Shown one piece after another: positions 8,530 through 16,856 of a stretch of 64,000 nucleotides of DNA (positions within the stretch are counted from its first letter, which is position 1; each line of letters starts with the position of its first letter). The stretch is from Candidatus Scatomorpha intestinavium (GTDB lineage: Bacteria; Bacillota; Clostridia; Oscillospirales; Oscillospiraceae): positions 1 through 64,000 of the forward strand of contig DVGA01000114.1 in assembly GCA_018712985.1 (NCBI GenBank). Reading direction: 5' to 3'. The notes below the pieces were generated by a model that worked only from the letters and a program-made list of their open reading frames with translations, searched no databases and was not told the DNA's origin. Made by a program: the position numbers and the translations under genes.

Positions 8530-9230
8530 CACTTTCGGTCCTCCATCTTATAGCCCTGCCCCCAGACGACCTTGATATATCTCGGGTCGCTGGGATTGAT
8601 TTCGATTTTTTCGCGCAGATGCCGTATGTGCACGGCCACCGCCCCCTCGGAGCCGTAGGCGTTTTCGTTCCACACCATCTCATATATCTGCGTGGAGGAA
8701 AACACGCGGTTCGGGTTGCGCATGAGCAGCAGGAGTATGCTGTACTCGATCGGCGTCAGGTTCACCCTCTCGCCGTCCACCGTCACCGCCTTTTCGGCGT
8801 CGTTCAGCTCGATGCCGCCTATGGTGATCACGTCCGGCCTCCGTTCCGCCTTCTGCTGCCCGCCGAGGCGCATATACCGTCTGAGCTGGCTCCGCACGCG
8901 CGCCTGCACCTCCACCGGGTCGAACGGCTTTGTGATATAGTCGTCCGCGCCGATGTTCAGCCCGAGCACCTTGTCGGAGCTCTCGCTCTTGGCCGTCAGC
9001 AGTATAACGGGGATGTTATACTCCTCGCGCAGCTTCGCCGTGGCGGTTATGCCGTCCATCTCCGGCATCATGATGTCCATGAGCACAAGGTCTATCTCGT
9101 TCTCACGCACGCACTTTAGCGCTTGTGCGCCGGTGTACGCCGTGAAGATTTTGTAGTCCTCGCTGGAGAGGTAGATTTTCAGCGCCGCGACTATGTCGAG
9201 CTCGTCGTCACAGATAAGTATGTTTGCCAT
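8529..9230 (-). CDS. OmpR/PhoB-family response regulator
   Basis: 233 residues: receiver domain (acidic DD near residue 8, phospho-acceptor Asp in LVLMDIMMPEMDG at about 53, Lys in YITKPFDPVE) and a C-terminal winged helix (NLTPIEYSILLLLMRN, AVAVHIRHLREKI, VVWGQGYKM). DNA-binding transcription factor controlled by the kinase that follows it in the same operon. It is transcribed divergently from vanR from a promoter that shares its -35 with vanR's. A direct repeat TTAATGA, spaced 11 bases, lies just upstream of the gene and is a plausible self-binding site. Confidence 0.92.
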   Translation of the reverse strand: MANILICDDELDIVAALKIYLSSEDYKIFTAYTGAQALKCVRENEIDLVLMDIMMPEMDGITATAKLREEYNIPVILLTAKSESSDKVLGLNIGADDYITKPFDPVEVQARVRSQLRRYMRLGGQQKAERRPDVITIGGIELNDAEKAVTVDGERVNLTPIEYSILLLLMRNPNRVFSSTQIYEMVWNENAYGSEGAVAVHIRHLREKIEINPSDPRYIKVVWGQGYKMEDRK

Positions 9231-9286
9231 GCCCTCACCTCATGCTCATTGTACTCCCGGGCCAATTTAAGATAAAAGTGGCCAAA

Positions 9287-9304
9287 TCATTAAGGATTCA
9301 TTAA
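9287..9304 (-). promoter_or_regulatory. direct-repeat site for an OmpR-type regulator
   Basis: TTAATGA occurs twice on the minus strand (9304-9298 and 9293-9287), 11 bases apart, i.e. one helical turn, as is typical of OmpR/PhoB family sites. It lies at and just past the predicted transcription start of the 8529-9230 regulator, a position suited to autorepression. Confidence 0.45.
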
Positions 9305-9305
9305 C

Positions 9306-9333
9306 ATTATATCATGCCCCGCTCCGCTTGCAA
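9306..9333 (-). promoter_or_regulatory. predicted promoter of the left two-component operon
   Basis: -35 TTGCAA (9333-9328), 16-base spacer, perfect -10 TATAAT (9311-9306). The -35 hexamer is a palindrome and is also the -35 of the divergent vanR promoter. Confidence 0.65.
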
Positions 9334-9356
9334 GCCGTGCGCCGATGTGATAAGCT
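9328..9356 (+). promoter_or_regulatory. possible promoter of vanR-vanS
   Basis: -35 TTGCAA (9328-9333), 17-base spacer, weak -10 TAAGCT (9351-9356). Activation by a regulator would be expected from the poor -10. Confidence 0.4.
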
Positions 9357-9383
9357 ATAGCCACACTGTACAGGAGGCAGATT

Positions 9384-10082
9384 ATGCCGCAGACGATACT
9401 TGTAGTTGACGATGAACGCGAAATTGCCGACCTTGTGGAACTCTACCTGAAAAACGAGGGCTTTGCCGTCCGCAAATTCTATAACGCCTCCGAGGCGCTC
9501 GAGTGCGTACGCACGGAGACGCTCGACCTCGCCATACTGGACGTCATGCTCCCGGATATGGACGGTTTCACGCTCTGCGCACGCATACGCGAGGAGCATT
9601 TCTGGCCAATAATCATGCTCACGGCCCGCGTGGAGGACATAGACAAGATCATGGGCCTCACCATCGGCGCAGACGACTATATCACAAAGCCGTTCAACCC
9701 CCTTGAGCTCGTCGCCCGCGTCAAAACGCAGCTCCGGCGCTACACGCGCTATAACCACCCAGGCGAGGAGGCTCCCACAAACGAAAATGAATACGACATC
9801 CGCGGCCTTGTGATAAACAAGGACACGCACAAGTGCACGCTCTACGGCAAGAACATCGCGCTCACACCGATAGAGTTCGGCATACTCTGGTATCTGTGCG
9901 ACAACCGCGGCCGCGTCATTTCCTCGGAGGAGCTGTTTGAGGCCGTCTGGGGCGAGAAATACCTCGACAACAACAATACGGTAATGGCACACATAGGCCG
10001 CCTGCGCGAAAAGCTGGGCGAGCCGCCGCGCAAGCCGCGTTTTGTCAAAACCGTCTGGGGGGTGGGTTATCAGGTTGAGTGA
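9384..10082 (+). CDS. vanR: VanR-type OmpR-family response regulator
   Basis: 232 residues with receiver (phospho-acceptor Asp in LAILDVMLPDMDG; ITKPFNPLELVARVK) and winged-helix output (LTPIEFGILWYLCDN, VMAHIGRLREKLG, VKTVWGVGYQVE). ATG with AGGAGG upstream. The gene order vanR-vanS-vanG-vanXY-vanT matches chromosomal vanG clusters of clostridia, which is the main reason for the name. It would activate the resistance operon when its kinase senses glycopeptide or cell-wall stress. The kinase gene begins inside its last codons. Sequence alone would only give OmpR-family; the name rests on context. Confidence 0.85.
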   Translation: MPQTILVVDDEREIADLVELYLKNEGFAVRKFYNASEALECVRTETLDLAILDVMLPDMDGFTLCARIREEHFWPIIMLTARVEDIDKIMGLTIGADDYITKPFNPLELVARVKTQLRRYTRYNHPGEEAPTNENEYDIRGLVINKDTHKCTLYGKNIALTPIEFGILWYLCDNRGRVISSEELFEAVWGEKYLDNNNTVMAHIGRLREKLGEPPRKPRFVKTVWGVGYQVE

Positions 10083-11208
10083 ATATGAAAACACCCCCGC
10101 CGCCCAGGTGCAGGCGGCCCCAATGCGCCGCTTCCGGCGCTCGCTCACCCGCCGGGTGCTCACGCGCTTCGTCGTGGCAATCGTGCTGTATACGATCCTC
10201 GTCTTCGTCGGGCTGTTCGTCAGCGTCATGGTCTGCGCCGCCATCAACTGGGACTATACGAACCCGATCTACCGCCTGCTGCAGTGGATAAGCAGCTATC
10301 TTCCCCTCGTAGTCATCATCGTGCTCGCCGCGGGGTATATCGTCCTGTTCATGCACTACTGGGCGCGCACGCTCGGCTATCTGGAGGACATAGTCTCCGC
10401 CACCGAGCAGATCTACAAATCCGGCAACGAGCCCATCTCGCTTCCCGACGACCTGCAGGTGGTCGAAAACCAGATGAACCGCATTAAGCTGGACATGCTC
10501 GCCAGCCGCCGCGCGGCTCAGGAGGCGGACCAGCGCAAAAACGACCTTGTCGTCTATCTCGCGCACGATCTTAAAACGCCGCTGACCTCCGTTATCGGCT
10601 ACCTCACGCTGCTGCGAGACGAGCAGGGCATCTCCCCGGAGCTGCGCGAGCACTATCTCTCCGTGGCCCTGGACAAGGCCGAGCGGCTCGAGGACCTGAT
10701 AAACGAGTTTTTCGACATCACACGTTTCTCGCTGACGAGCCTCACCCTCGAGCTGAAAACCGTCAGCCTCTCGCGCATGTTAGAGCAGACGGCGGACGAA
10801 TTCGCCCCGCTCCTCGCGGAAAAGGGCCTCGCCTGCCGCGTCATCGCCCCGCCGGATGTCAGCATCACCTGCGACCCGGACAAGCTCGAGCGCGTGTTCG
10901 ACAACCTGCTCCGCAACGCGATAAACTACAGCCACGAGGACACGGACATCACCGTCACGCTCGCCGTTGACGGCAAAGCCGCCCGCCTGACCTTCACAAA
11001 CGAGGGCGACGACATACCCAAGCACAAGCTGGAGCGGATCTTCGAGCAGTTTTACCGCCTGGACACCGCCCGCGGCAGCCGCACCGGCGGCGCAGGCCTC
11101 GGCCTCGCCATAGCAAAGGAGATCGTCGAGCTCCACGGCGGCACGATAAGCGCCGAGAGCGCGAACGGCCTGATCACCTTCCGCATTTCCCTCCCGCTCC
11201 ATCCGTGA
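10075..11208 (+). CDS. vanS: VanS-type sensor histidine kinase
   Basis: About 377 residues from a TTG that overlaps the end of vanR and has GGGGGGTGG upstream; an ATG at 10123 is the alternative start. Two transmembrane segments (about residues 30-55 and 70-95) enclose a short outer loop. Then come a HAMP-like linker, the H-box LAHDLKTPLTSVIGY, the N-box NLLRNAINYS and the G-box GGAGLGLAIAKE. VanS kinases phosphorylate VanR in response to glycopeptides or the damage they cause. The very short outer loop is typical of vanC/G-type sensors. Kinase identity is firm; its ligand is inferred from context. Confidence 0.85.
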   Translation: MSEYENTPAAQVQAAPMRRFRRSLTRRVLTRFVVAIVLYTILVFVGLFVSVMVCAAINWDYTNPIYRLLQWISSYLPLVVIIVLAAGYIVLFMHYWARTLGYLEDIVSATEQIYKSGNEPISLPDDLQVVENQMNRIKLDMLASRRAAQEADQRKNDLVVYLAHDLKTPLTSVIGYLTLLRDEQGISPELREHYLSVALDKAERLEDLINEFFDITRFSLTSLTLELKTVSLSRMLEQTADEFAPLLAEKGLACRVIAPPDVSITCDPDKLERVFDNLLRNAINYSHEDTDITVTLAVDGKAARLTFTNEGDDIPKHKLERIFEQFYRLDTARGSRTGGAGLGLAIAKEIVELHGGTISAESANGLITFRISLPLHP

Positions 11209-11213
11209 GAAAA

Positions 11214-11221
11214 TCGTAAGA
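11214..11221 (+). promoter_or_regulatory. possible VanR box upstream of vanG
   Basis: TCGTAAGA matches the first part of the 12-base VanR box as I remember it (TCGTAnGAAAnT); the second half does not match. Only one copy is visible, 6 bases after the vanS stop. Tentative. Confidence 0.25.
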
Positions 11222-11264
11222 TTTGCTTCATAAAATATTGGGTGTTTGTACATCCCGCGCGGAA

Positions 11265-11331
11265 AAACTCCGCTTCTGAACCTGATAGTATATCGCTGTC
11301 AGGACAAAGAAGCGGAGTTTCCGCTTTATTT
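11265..11331 (+). promoter_or_regulatory. attenuator-like leader of vanG
   Basis: A 13-base arm (11265-11277) pairs perfectly with 11308-11320. Between them a smaller stem is possible (11281-11288 with 11296-11303). The right arm also forms a competing 7-bp terminator-like hairpin, AAGCGGA/TCCGCTT (11310-11316 with 11320-11326), followed by TTATTTA. The two folds exclude each other, the classical antiterminator/terminator layout. The vanG ribosome site (AGGAGG) follows immediately. Confidence 0.45.
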
Positions 11332-11347
11332 ACAGGAGGCAACACCC

Positions 11348-12400
11348 ATGGAAAAGAAAAAGATAGCGGTAATTTTCGGCGGCTGCTCCCCGGAGCACAC
11401 GGTCTCTCTCACCTCGGCCGCCGCCGTTATAAGGCATATCGACACCGAAAAGTATGAGGTCGTCCAGCTCGGCATTACCGAGGGCGGCGAGTGGTTCCGC
11501 TTTTACGGCTCCCCGGATGACATAGAGGCCAACACCTGGCGCGCCGACCGCACAAAGTGCATCCCCGCCGTGATCTCCCCCGACCGCGACCAGCACGGCA
11601 TACTTGAGTTCCGCATGTCCGGCGTCCGCACGACGCGGCTCGACGCCGCTTTCCCTGTCCTGCACGGCCGCAACGGCGAGGACGGCACGGTGCAGGGCCT
11701 CTGCGAGCTCGCCGGCATCCCGCTTATAGGCTGCGGCACGCTCTCCTCCGCCCTCTGCATGGACAAGGACCGCGCGCACAAGCTCGTAATGCTCGCCGGG
11801 ATCGCCGTACCGCGCTCGGTGCTCCTTGAAAAGCTGCCCGCGAGCCCGGAGCTCGCCACCCTCGCCGAGGATATAGGCTACCCCCTGTTCGTCAAGCCCG
11901 TGCGCGCCGGCTCCTCCTTCGGCGTCACCCGCGTGGAGTCCGCCGCCGGCCTCCGCGCCGCGGTCAGGGAGGCCTTCAGGTACGACACCTCCGTTCTGAT
12001 AGAGGAGGCCGTCCCCGGTTTTGAGGTCGGCTGCGCCGTCATGGGCAACGGCAATTTGATAACCGGCAGGGCGGATGAGATCGAGCTAAGCGGCGGATAC
12101 TTCGACTTTGAGGAGAAGTACACGCTCAAAACTTCAAAAATACATATGCCCGCTCGCGTGGACGAGCCCACCGAGCGCCGCCTGCGCGATACGGCCTGCC
12201 GGATATACCGTACCCTCGGCTGCCGCGGCTTCGCCCGCGTGGACATGTTCCTCACGCCAGGCAGGCGCATCGTGTTCAACGAGGTGAATACGATTCCTGG
12301 CTTCACCTCCCACAGCCGCTTCCCAAAGATGATGTCCGGCGTCGGCTACGACTTTGCCGCGCTTGTCGACGCCCTGATAAGCCTCGGGCTGGAGGTGTGA
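11348..12400 (+). CDS. vanG: D-alanine--D-serine ligase, VanG type
   Basis: 350 residues, ATP-grasp ligase of the Ddl/Van family. Landmarks: FGGCSPEHTVSLTSA, the HGRNGEDGTVQGL loop, CMDKDRAHKL, the ATP-binding FVKPVRAGSSFGV, and FNEVNTIPGFT near the C-terminus. The omega-loop stretch EIELSGGYFDFEEKYTLKTS matches the VanG/VanC (D-Ser) side of the family and not Ddl, which is the basis for the substrate call. It makes D-Ala-D-Ser, which replaces D-Ala-D-Ala in peptidoglycan precursors and lowers vancomycin affinity. ATG with AGGAGG 8 bases upstream. Followed by vanXY and vanT, which remove D-Ala-D-Ala and supply D-Ser. Cytoplasmic. Confidence 0.9.
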   Translation: MEKKKIAVIFGGCSPEHTVSLTSAAAVIRHIDTEKYEVVQLGITEGGEWFRFYGSPDDIEANTWRADRTKCIPAVISPDRDQHGILEFRMSGVRTTRLDAAFPVLHGRNGEDGTVQGLCELAGIPLIGCGTLSSALCMDKDRAHKLVMLAGIAVPRSVLLEKLPASPELATLAEDIGYPLFVKPVRAGSSFGVTRVESAAGLRAAVREAFRYDTSVLIEEAVPGFEVGCAVMGNGNLITGRADEIELSGGYFDFEEKYTLKTSKIHMPARVDEPTERRLRDTACRIYRTLGCRGFARVDMFLTPGRRIVFNEVNTIPGFTSHSRFPKMMSGVGYDFAALVDALISLGLEV

Positions 12401-12402
12401 AC

Positions 12403-13122
12403 ATGGTAGGAGTACACAGCGGCTGCCTCGTCCTCGTAAATGCGCGGCATCCCATCCGCGATACTTCGCGCCCCGCTCTCGCCCCCGCCGCGCCGGGCAG
12501 CGGCGTGCTGCTCGAAAAGCGCGCCTCCGCCATGCTCACCGGCGCCCTTGAGCGCCTCGGCGCCGTTGGGGAGATAGTCCCCGTGAGCGGCTACCGCTCC
12601 GAGGCCGAGCAGCGCGAGATCTGGGACTCGTCCATGGCGGAAAACGGCGAGGACTTCACCCGCAAATTCGTCGCCGCCCCCGGCTGCAGCGAGCACCAGA
12701 CGGGCCTTGCCATAGACCTTGCCCTGCGGGCGGAAGACATAGACTTCATCCGCCCGGATTTCCCGTATGGCGGCGTCTGCGGCCGCTTCCGTGAAATAGC
12801 GCCCGACTACGGCTTTATTGAGCGCTACCCCGCCGGGAAGGAGGACATAACCGGCATAGCGGCCGAACCGTGGCACTTCAGGTATGTAGGCCGTCCCCAC
12901 GCCAGGCTGATGCGTGACATGGGCCTCACGCTTGAGGAATACGTCGAGTTCCTGCGCGGCTACCCATACCCCGGACGGCTGCTCAGCACCTCCAACGGCG
13001 GCTACGACGCCCTCATCGGCTTTGCCTGCAGCTATGAGCCGGAGGAGCACCGCGCGCCCTGCCAGGTCTCCGGCAACAACGTCGACGGATATATCCTCAC
13101 GCTCTGGAGGCTGCCGGCATGA
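12403..13122 (+). CDS. vanXY: VanXY-type D,D-peptidase/D,D-carboxypeptidase
   Basis: 239 residues, zinc peptidase of the VanY/LAS family. The zinc ligands and catalytic residues are visible in SEHQTGLAIDL (SxHxxGxxxD motif) and EPWHFRYVG (ExWH motif); YRSEAEQREIWD lies before them. No signal peptide or membrane segment is seen, so it is cytoplasmic like VanXY, which both cleaves D-Ala-D-Ala dipeptide and trims the pentapeptide. The ATG has GGAGGTG 7 bases upstream, placed over the end of vanG; a GTG two codons earlier also overlaps the vanG stop. Its stop overlaps the vanT start (ATGA). Confidence 0.88.
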   Translation: MVGVHSGCLVLVNARHPIRDTSRPALAPAAPGSGVLLEKRASAMLTGALERLGAVGEIVPVSGYRSEAEQREIWDSSMAENGEDFTRKFVAAPGCSEHQTGLAIDLALRAEDIDFIRPDFPYGGVCGRFREIAPDYGFIERYPAGKEDITGIAAEPWHFRYVGRPHARLMRDMGLTLEEYVEFLRGYPYPGRLLSTSNGGYDALIGFACSYEPEEHRAPCQVSGNNVDGYILTLWRLPA

Positions 13123-15215
13123 GCGCAAGAAACTACCGCGGCATCGACCTCTTCCGAATAGCCGCCGCGTTCCTCGTCGTGGCTATACACACCTCGCCCC
13201 TCGCCTCCTACAGTGAAACCGCGGACTTCATACTGACAAGGGAGATCGCCCGCACGGCGGTGCCGTTTTTCTTCATGACCACCGGCTTCTTCGTCCTCGG
13301 CGACTTTCGCCGCACAAAGGCCTTCCTGAAAAAGACCGCGCTTATCTACGCCGCCTGCGTCGCTCTCTATCTGCCCGTAAATGTCTACGCCGGGCGCCTC
13401 GACGGCCTCACTCTCGGAGGACTGTTCACGCAGCTCTTTTTTGAGGGCACGTTTTACCACCTCTGGTATCTCCCCGCCGCGCTGTTGGGCGTGCTGCTGG
13501 CCTCCTTCCTGCTCGACCGGCTCGGGCTCAAGGGCGCTCTGGCCGCCGCGGCCGCGCTCTACTGCGCCGGCCTGCTCGGGGACAGCTATTACGGTCTGAT
13601 TTCAAATGTCCCGCCGCTGAAAGCCGCCGTCAATGCGGCCATCTCGGTCACTGGGTATACGCGCAACGGCATCTTCTTCGCCCCGCTGTTTTTGCTGCTT
13701 GGCCACAGGATAAAAATCTCCGCCGCTCCCCGCCCGACCTTCAGCGCCGCAGCGCTCGCCGTCTCCGGCGCGCTGCTCATCGCCGAGGGCCTTGTCCTGA
13801 GGCACTTCAGCTTGCAGTACCACGACAGCATGTATGTTTTTCTGCCTGTTGTCATGTATTTCCTCTTCGCGCTCCTCTCCACCGTCCACGGGAGGTGCCC
13901 GGGCTGGGCGGCAAACTTTTCCCTGCTCGTCTATGTGCTGCACCCCGCGGTGATAATCGCCGTGCGCGGAGCCGCGCGCATACTCGGGCTGTGGGAGATG
14001 CTTGTGGAAAACAGCGTCGGGCACTATGCCGCGGTCTGCGCGGCGACCGGCCTGATTTCCGCCCTACTGCTGCTGATTTCCCGCCGTTTCACCGCCAAAG
14101 CCTCGCCTTTTTCCCGCGCGTATGTTGAGGTTGACACCGCCGCCTACCGCCGGAACGCACGGGCTCTGATGTCGCTCCTGCCGCCCGGCTGCCGTCTCAT
14201 GGCCGTGCTGAAGTCCAACGCCTACGGCCTCGGAGCGGAGCAGGCCGTGCAGGCCCTCAGGGCCGAGGGCGTGGAAAACTGGGCCGTTGCCACTGCCTCC
14301 GAGGGCGCGGCGCTCAGAAAATACGGCGCCCTCGGCACTATCCTCGTCCTCGGGCGCACCCCTTCATCGGATATCGGGGTGCTGACGCGCTATCGCCTGA
14401 CGCAAACCGTCGTCTCACTTGAATACGCGCGCGAGCTCTCTTCCATGCGCCGCCGCGTGGACGTACACATCAAAGTGGACACCGGGATGCACCGCCTCGG
14501 CATCGCCTGGACGGATATAGACGCCATGGACGCCGTGTTTTCCCTGCCCCATCTGCGCGTGACAGGTATGTTCACGCATTTTTCCTCCGCCGACAGCGCA
14601 GAAAACAGCGCAGCGGACTTCACACGCGGGCAGGCCGAGCGCTTTTTTGCCGCCGCCTCCGCACTCCGCGAACGCGGGCATGACACCGGCGAGCTGCACA
14701 CGCAGAGCAGCTACGGGCTGCTGAATTATCCCGACGAGCGCTGCACGCTTGTCCGCGCCGGCATCGCCCTATGCGGGGTAAAGAGCTCGCGGTCCGACCT
14801 CACGGAGCGCTGGCCCGGCCTTGAGCCGGTGCTCAGCCTCAGGGCACGGGTTTCGGAAGTGCGCGATATCCCGGCAGGCGAGGGCGCCGGCTACGACCTC
14901 GCTTTCAGGGCGGAGCGGCCCACGGTGCTCGCCGCCGTCCCCATCGGATATGCCGACGGCATATTCCGCTGCCTCCAGGGCGGTTATGCCCTGATAAACG
15001 GGCACAGAGCACCCGTAGCCGGGCGCATCTGCATGGACCAACTGCTGGTAGACGTCACCGAATGCGGCAGCGTCTGCCCCGGGGACACTGTAACTTTCAT
15101 CGGCCGTGACGGCGGTTTGGAGATAACCGCCGAAGAGCTCACGGAGCGCAGCGGCACGATAACCAACGAGCTTTTCAGCCGCCTTGGCCCGCGTCTGCCT
15201 CGCGTGTGGCGCTGA
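13119..15215 (+). CDS. vanT: membrane-bound serine/alanine racemase VanT
   Basis: 698 residues in two parts. Residues 1 to about 330 are an acyltransferase-3-like membrane domain with roughly ten hydrophobic segments (opening GIDLFRIAAAFLVVAIHTS). Residues about 340-698 are a PLP-dependent alanine-racemase fold: YVEVDTAAYRRNARAL, PLP-lysine in AVLKSNAYGLG, KVDTGMHRLG, GAGYDLAF and AVPIGYADG. VanT takes up L-serine and/or racemises it to D-serine for VanG. The length and fusion match VanT proteins. It is the last gene of the operon, translationally coupled to vanXY and followed by a strong terminator. Confidence 0.92.
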   Translation: MSARNYRGIDLFRIAAAFLVVAIHTSPLASYSETADFILTREIARTAVPFFFMTTGFFVLGDFRRTKAFLKKTALIYAACVALYLPVNVYAGRLDGLTLGGLFTQLFFEGTFYHLWYLPAALLGVLLASFLLDRLGLKGALAAAAALYCAGLLGDSYYGLISNVPPLKAAVNAAISVTGYTRNGIFFAPLFLLLGHRIKISAAPRPTFSAAALAVSGALLIAEGLVLRHFSLQYHDSMYVFLPVVMYFLFALLSTVHGRCPGWAANFSLLVYVLHPAVIIAVRGAARILGLWEMLVENSVGHYAAVCAATGLISALLLLISRRFTAKASPFSRAYVEVDTAAYRRNARALMSLLPPGCRLMAVLKSNAYGLGAEQAVQALRAEGVENWAVATASEGAALRKYGALGTILVLGRTPSSDIGVLTRYRLTQTVVSLEYARELSSMRRRVDVHIKVDTGMHRLGIAWTDIDAMDAVFSLPHLRVTGMFTHFSSADSAENSAADFTRGQAERFFAAASALRERGHDTGELHTQSSYGLLNYPDERCTLVRAGIALCGVKSSRSDLTERWPGLEPVLSLRARVSEVRDIPAGEGAGYDLAFRAERPTVLAAVPIGYADGIFRCLQGGYALINGHRAPVAGRICMDQLLVDVTECGSVCPGDTVTFIGRDGGLEITAEELTERSGTITNELFSRLGPRLPRVWR

Positions 15216-15223
15216 AGCATGAA

Positions 15224-15249
15224 AAAAGGCCGCCGTAAGGCGGCCTTTT
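15224..15249. terminator. bidirectional terminator between vanT and spoIVA
   Basis: 11-bp stem AAAAGGCCGCC (15224-15234) with 15239-15249, 4-base loop GTAA, A-tract on one side and T-tract on the other. It serves both convergent genes. Confidence 0.85.
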
Positions 15250-15250
15250 A

Positions 15251-16726
15251 CTAAAACACGATACATATCAGGCTCCCGCTGCCCTCGTTCACGATACGCT
15301 GCATGGTATTGCGCAGCTTGTTGCGCACAGGCGCGGGGACACGCTTTATCTTGGACTCAAGCCCCTCCTCCGCTATGTCGTAGAGCGACTTGCCGAAGAT
15401 GTTGGATTCCCATATCCGGCTCACGTCGCCGTCGAAGCCCTGCAGCAGGAAGCCCATTATCTCCTCGCTGGCCTTTTCCCCGCCGAGCGCAGGCGTGACC
15501 TCTGTTTCTATGTTGGTCATCATCATGTGTATACTCGGCGCGCTGGCCTTGAGCCGCACACTGTATCTGCCTCCGGTGCGGACGATCTGCGGCTCTTCGA
15601 GCTTCAGCTCCCCTGGCAGCGGCATCACCACGCCGTATCCGGTCTCCCGCACGCTTCTCAGCGCGTCGCTTATGTGGTCATAGTCGGTTTTGATTTCGCG
15701 CATATGAGTCAGGAGCGTCATCAGGTCACCGTCGTCGGCGATGTCAAAGCCGCTCTGCTCGCTGATGGTCTTGTAATATAGGCTGCGCGGCATATCTATC
15801 TCGGCGGTCACCTGTCCTGTCCCCATTTCAACGCGCTTTACGCCCGCGGCGCTGACGTCTTCTCGCATGCCGAGCTCATCCATTATGCTGAAAGCGTCCC
15901 GGACCCTCCCCATCTGGGCCGCCGCGGAGGCTATGCCCTCATACAGCCCGGTCTTAAGCGCCGCGTCCTGCGGCAGGGCATCCAGCCACGGCGGCAGGAA
16001 TATGCCAAGCTCCGCAATCGGGAACTCGTACAGCGCGAATTTAAGTATCTCCTCAATATCCTTCTGTCCGAGGTCAACGCAGGACACCGCGAGGCAGGTT
16101 ACAGCGTATTTTTCCGATAGCTCCTGCCTTAGCGCCTCTGCCTCCTCGCTCTGGGGAGAGGCGCAGTTGAGCAGCAGCACAAACGGCTTGCCGATGGCGC
16201 GCAGCTCGTTTATCACGCGCTCCTCTGCCTCTACATAGTTCTCGCGCGGAATGCCGCAGATGCTCCCGTCCGTAGTCATGACTATGCCGAGGGTGGAGTG
16301 CTCGGCTATAACGCGGCGCGTGCCCTCCTCGGCCGCTTCGGAGAGGCTCACCTCGTGGTCAAACCACGGAGTGGTCACCATGCGCTCCTCTCCCTCTTCA
16401 AGCTGCCCGGCGGCCCCCTGGACCATGTAGCCCACGCAGTCTATCAGGCGGACGGAAAACGTTACTCCGCCCTCAAGCTCCACTTTTGCGGCGTCCTCCG
16501 GGACAAATTTCGGCTCCGCCGTCATTATAGTCCTGCCTGAGCCGGACTGAGGCAGCTCATCCTTCGCCCTCTCGCGGGCGTAGGCGTCGGCAATGTTCGG
16601 GATGACAAGCGTCTCCATGAAGCGCTTGATAAACGTGGACTTACCCGTCCGCACCGGGCCTACGAGGCCGATATAGATGTCTCCCCCGGTTCGCGCGGCC
16701 ATATCCTGGTATATAGAAGTATTCAT
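15251..16726 (-). CDS. spoIVA: stage IV sporulation protein A, spore coat morphogenetic ATPase
   Basis: 491 residues, the usual length of SpoIVA (about 492). The N-terminus NTSIYQDMAARTGGDIYIG and the Walker A loop GPVRTGKST (residues 23-31) are diagnostic. SpoIVA hydrolyses ATP to polymerise around the forespore as the basement layer of the coat, made in the mother cell. A sigma-E-like promoter lies 33-61 bases upstream of the ATG. A monocistronic unit between two terminators. It shows directly that the host belongs to an endospore-forming lineage. Confidence 0.96.
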   Translation of the reverse strand: MNTSIYQDMAARTGGDIYIGLVGPVRTGKSTFIKRFMETLVIPNIADAYARERAKDELPQSGSGRTIMTAEPKFVPEDAAKVELEGGVTFSVRLIDCVGYMVQGAAGQLEEGEERMVTTPWFDHEVSLSEAAEEGTRRVIAEHSTLGIVMTTDGSICGIPRENYVEAEERVINELRAIGKPFVLLLNCASPQSEEAEALRQELSEKYAVTCLAVSCVDLGQKDIEEILKFALYEFPIAELGIFLPPWLDALPQDAALKTGLYEGIASAAAQMGRVRDAFSIMDELGMREDVSAAGVKRVEMGTGQVTAEIDMPRSLYYKTISEQSGFDIADDGDLMTLLTHMREIKTDYDHISDALRSVRETGYGVVMPLPGELKLEEPQIVRTGGRYSVRLKASAPSIHMMMTNIETEVTPALGGEKASEEIMGFLLQGFDGDVSRIWESNIFGKSLYDIAEEGLESKIKRVPAPVRNKLRNTMQRIVNEGSGSLICIVF

Positions 16727-16758
16727 GTTCCGCCCTCTTTCCCCTGAACTCTTGATAG

Positions 16759-16787
16759 ACGATATGATGTCCCGGACGGAATTATTA
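16759..16787 (-). promoter_or_regulatory. predicted sigma-E promoter of spoIVA
   Basis: -35 TAATAAT (16787-16781; 6 of 7 with KMATATT), 14-base spacer, -10 CATATCGT (16766-16759; 5 of 8 with CATACAAT). spoIVA is sigma-E dependent in known spore formers. Confidence 0.5.
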
Positions 16788-16798
16788 CCCCCATGTCC

Positions 16799-16840
16799 AA
16801 AAACGCACCGGCGGCCCCGCCTGAAGCGGAACCGCCGGTG
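16799..16840 (-). terminator. intrinsic terminator of the YwlG-family gene
   Basis: Long GC-rich stem-loop (16806-16820 with 16826-16840) followed on the minus strand by TTTTT (16803-16799). Confidence 0.8.
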
Positions 16841-16856
16841 GCATGGATTTATATTG

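Noticed and set aside
9384-15215. Mobile element carrying the van cluster
   Set aside because: No integrase, transposase, att-like repeats or base-composition break at the edges was seen.
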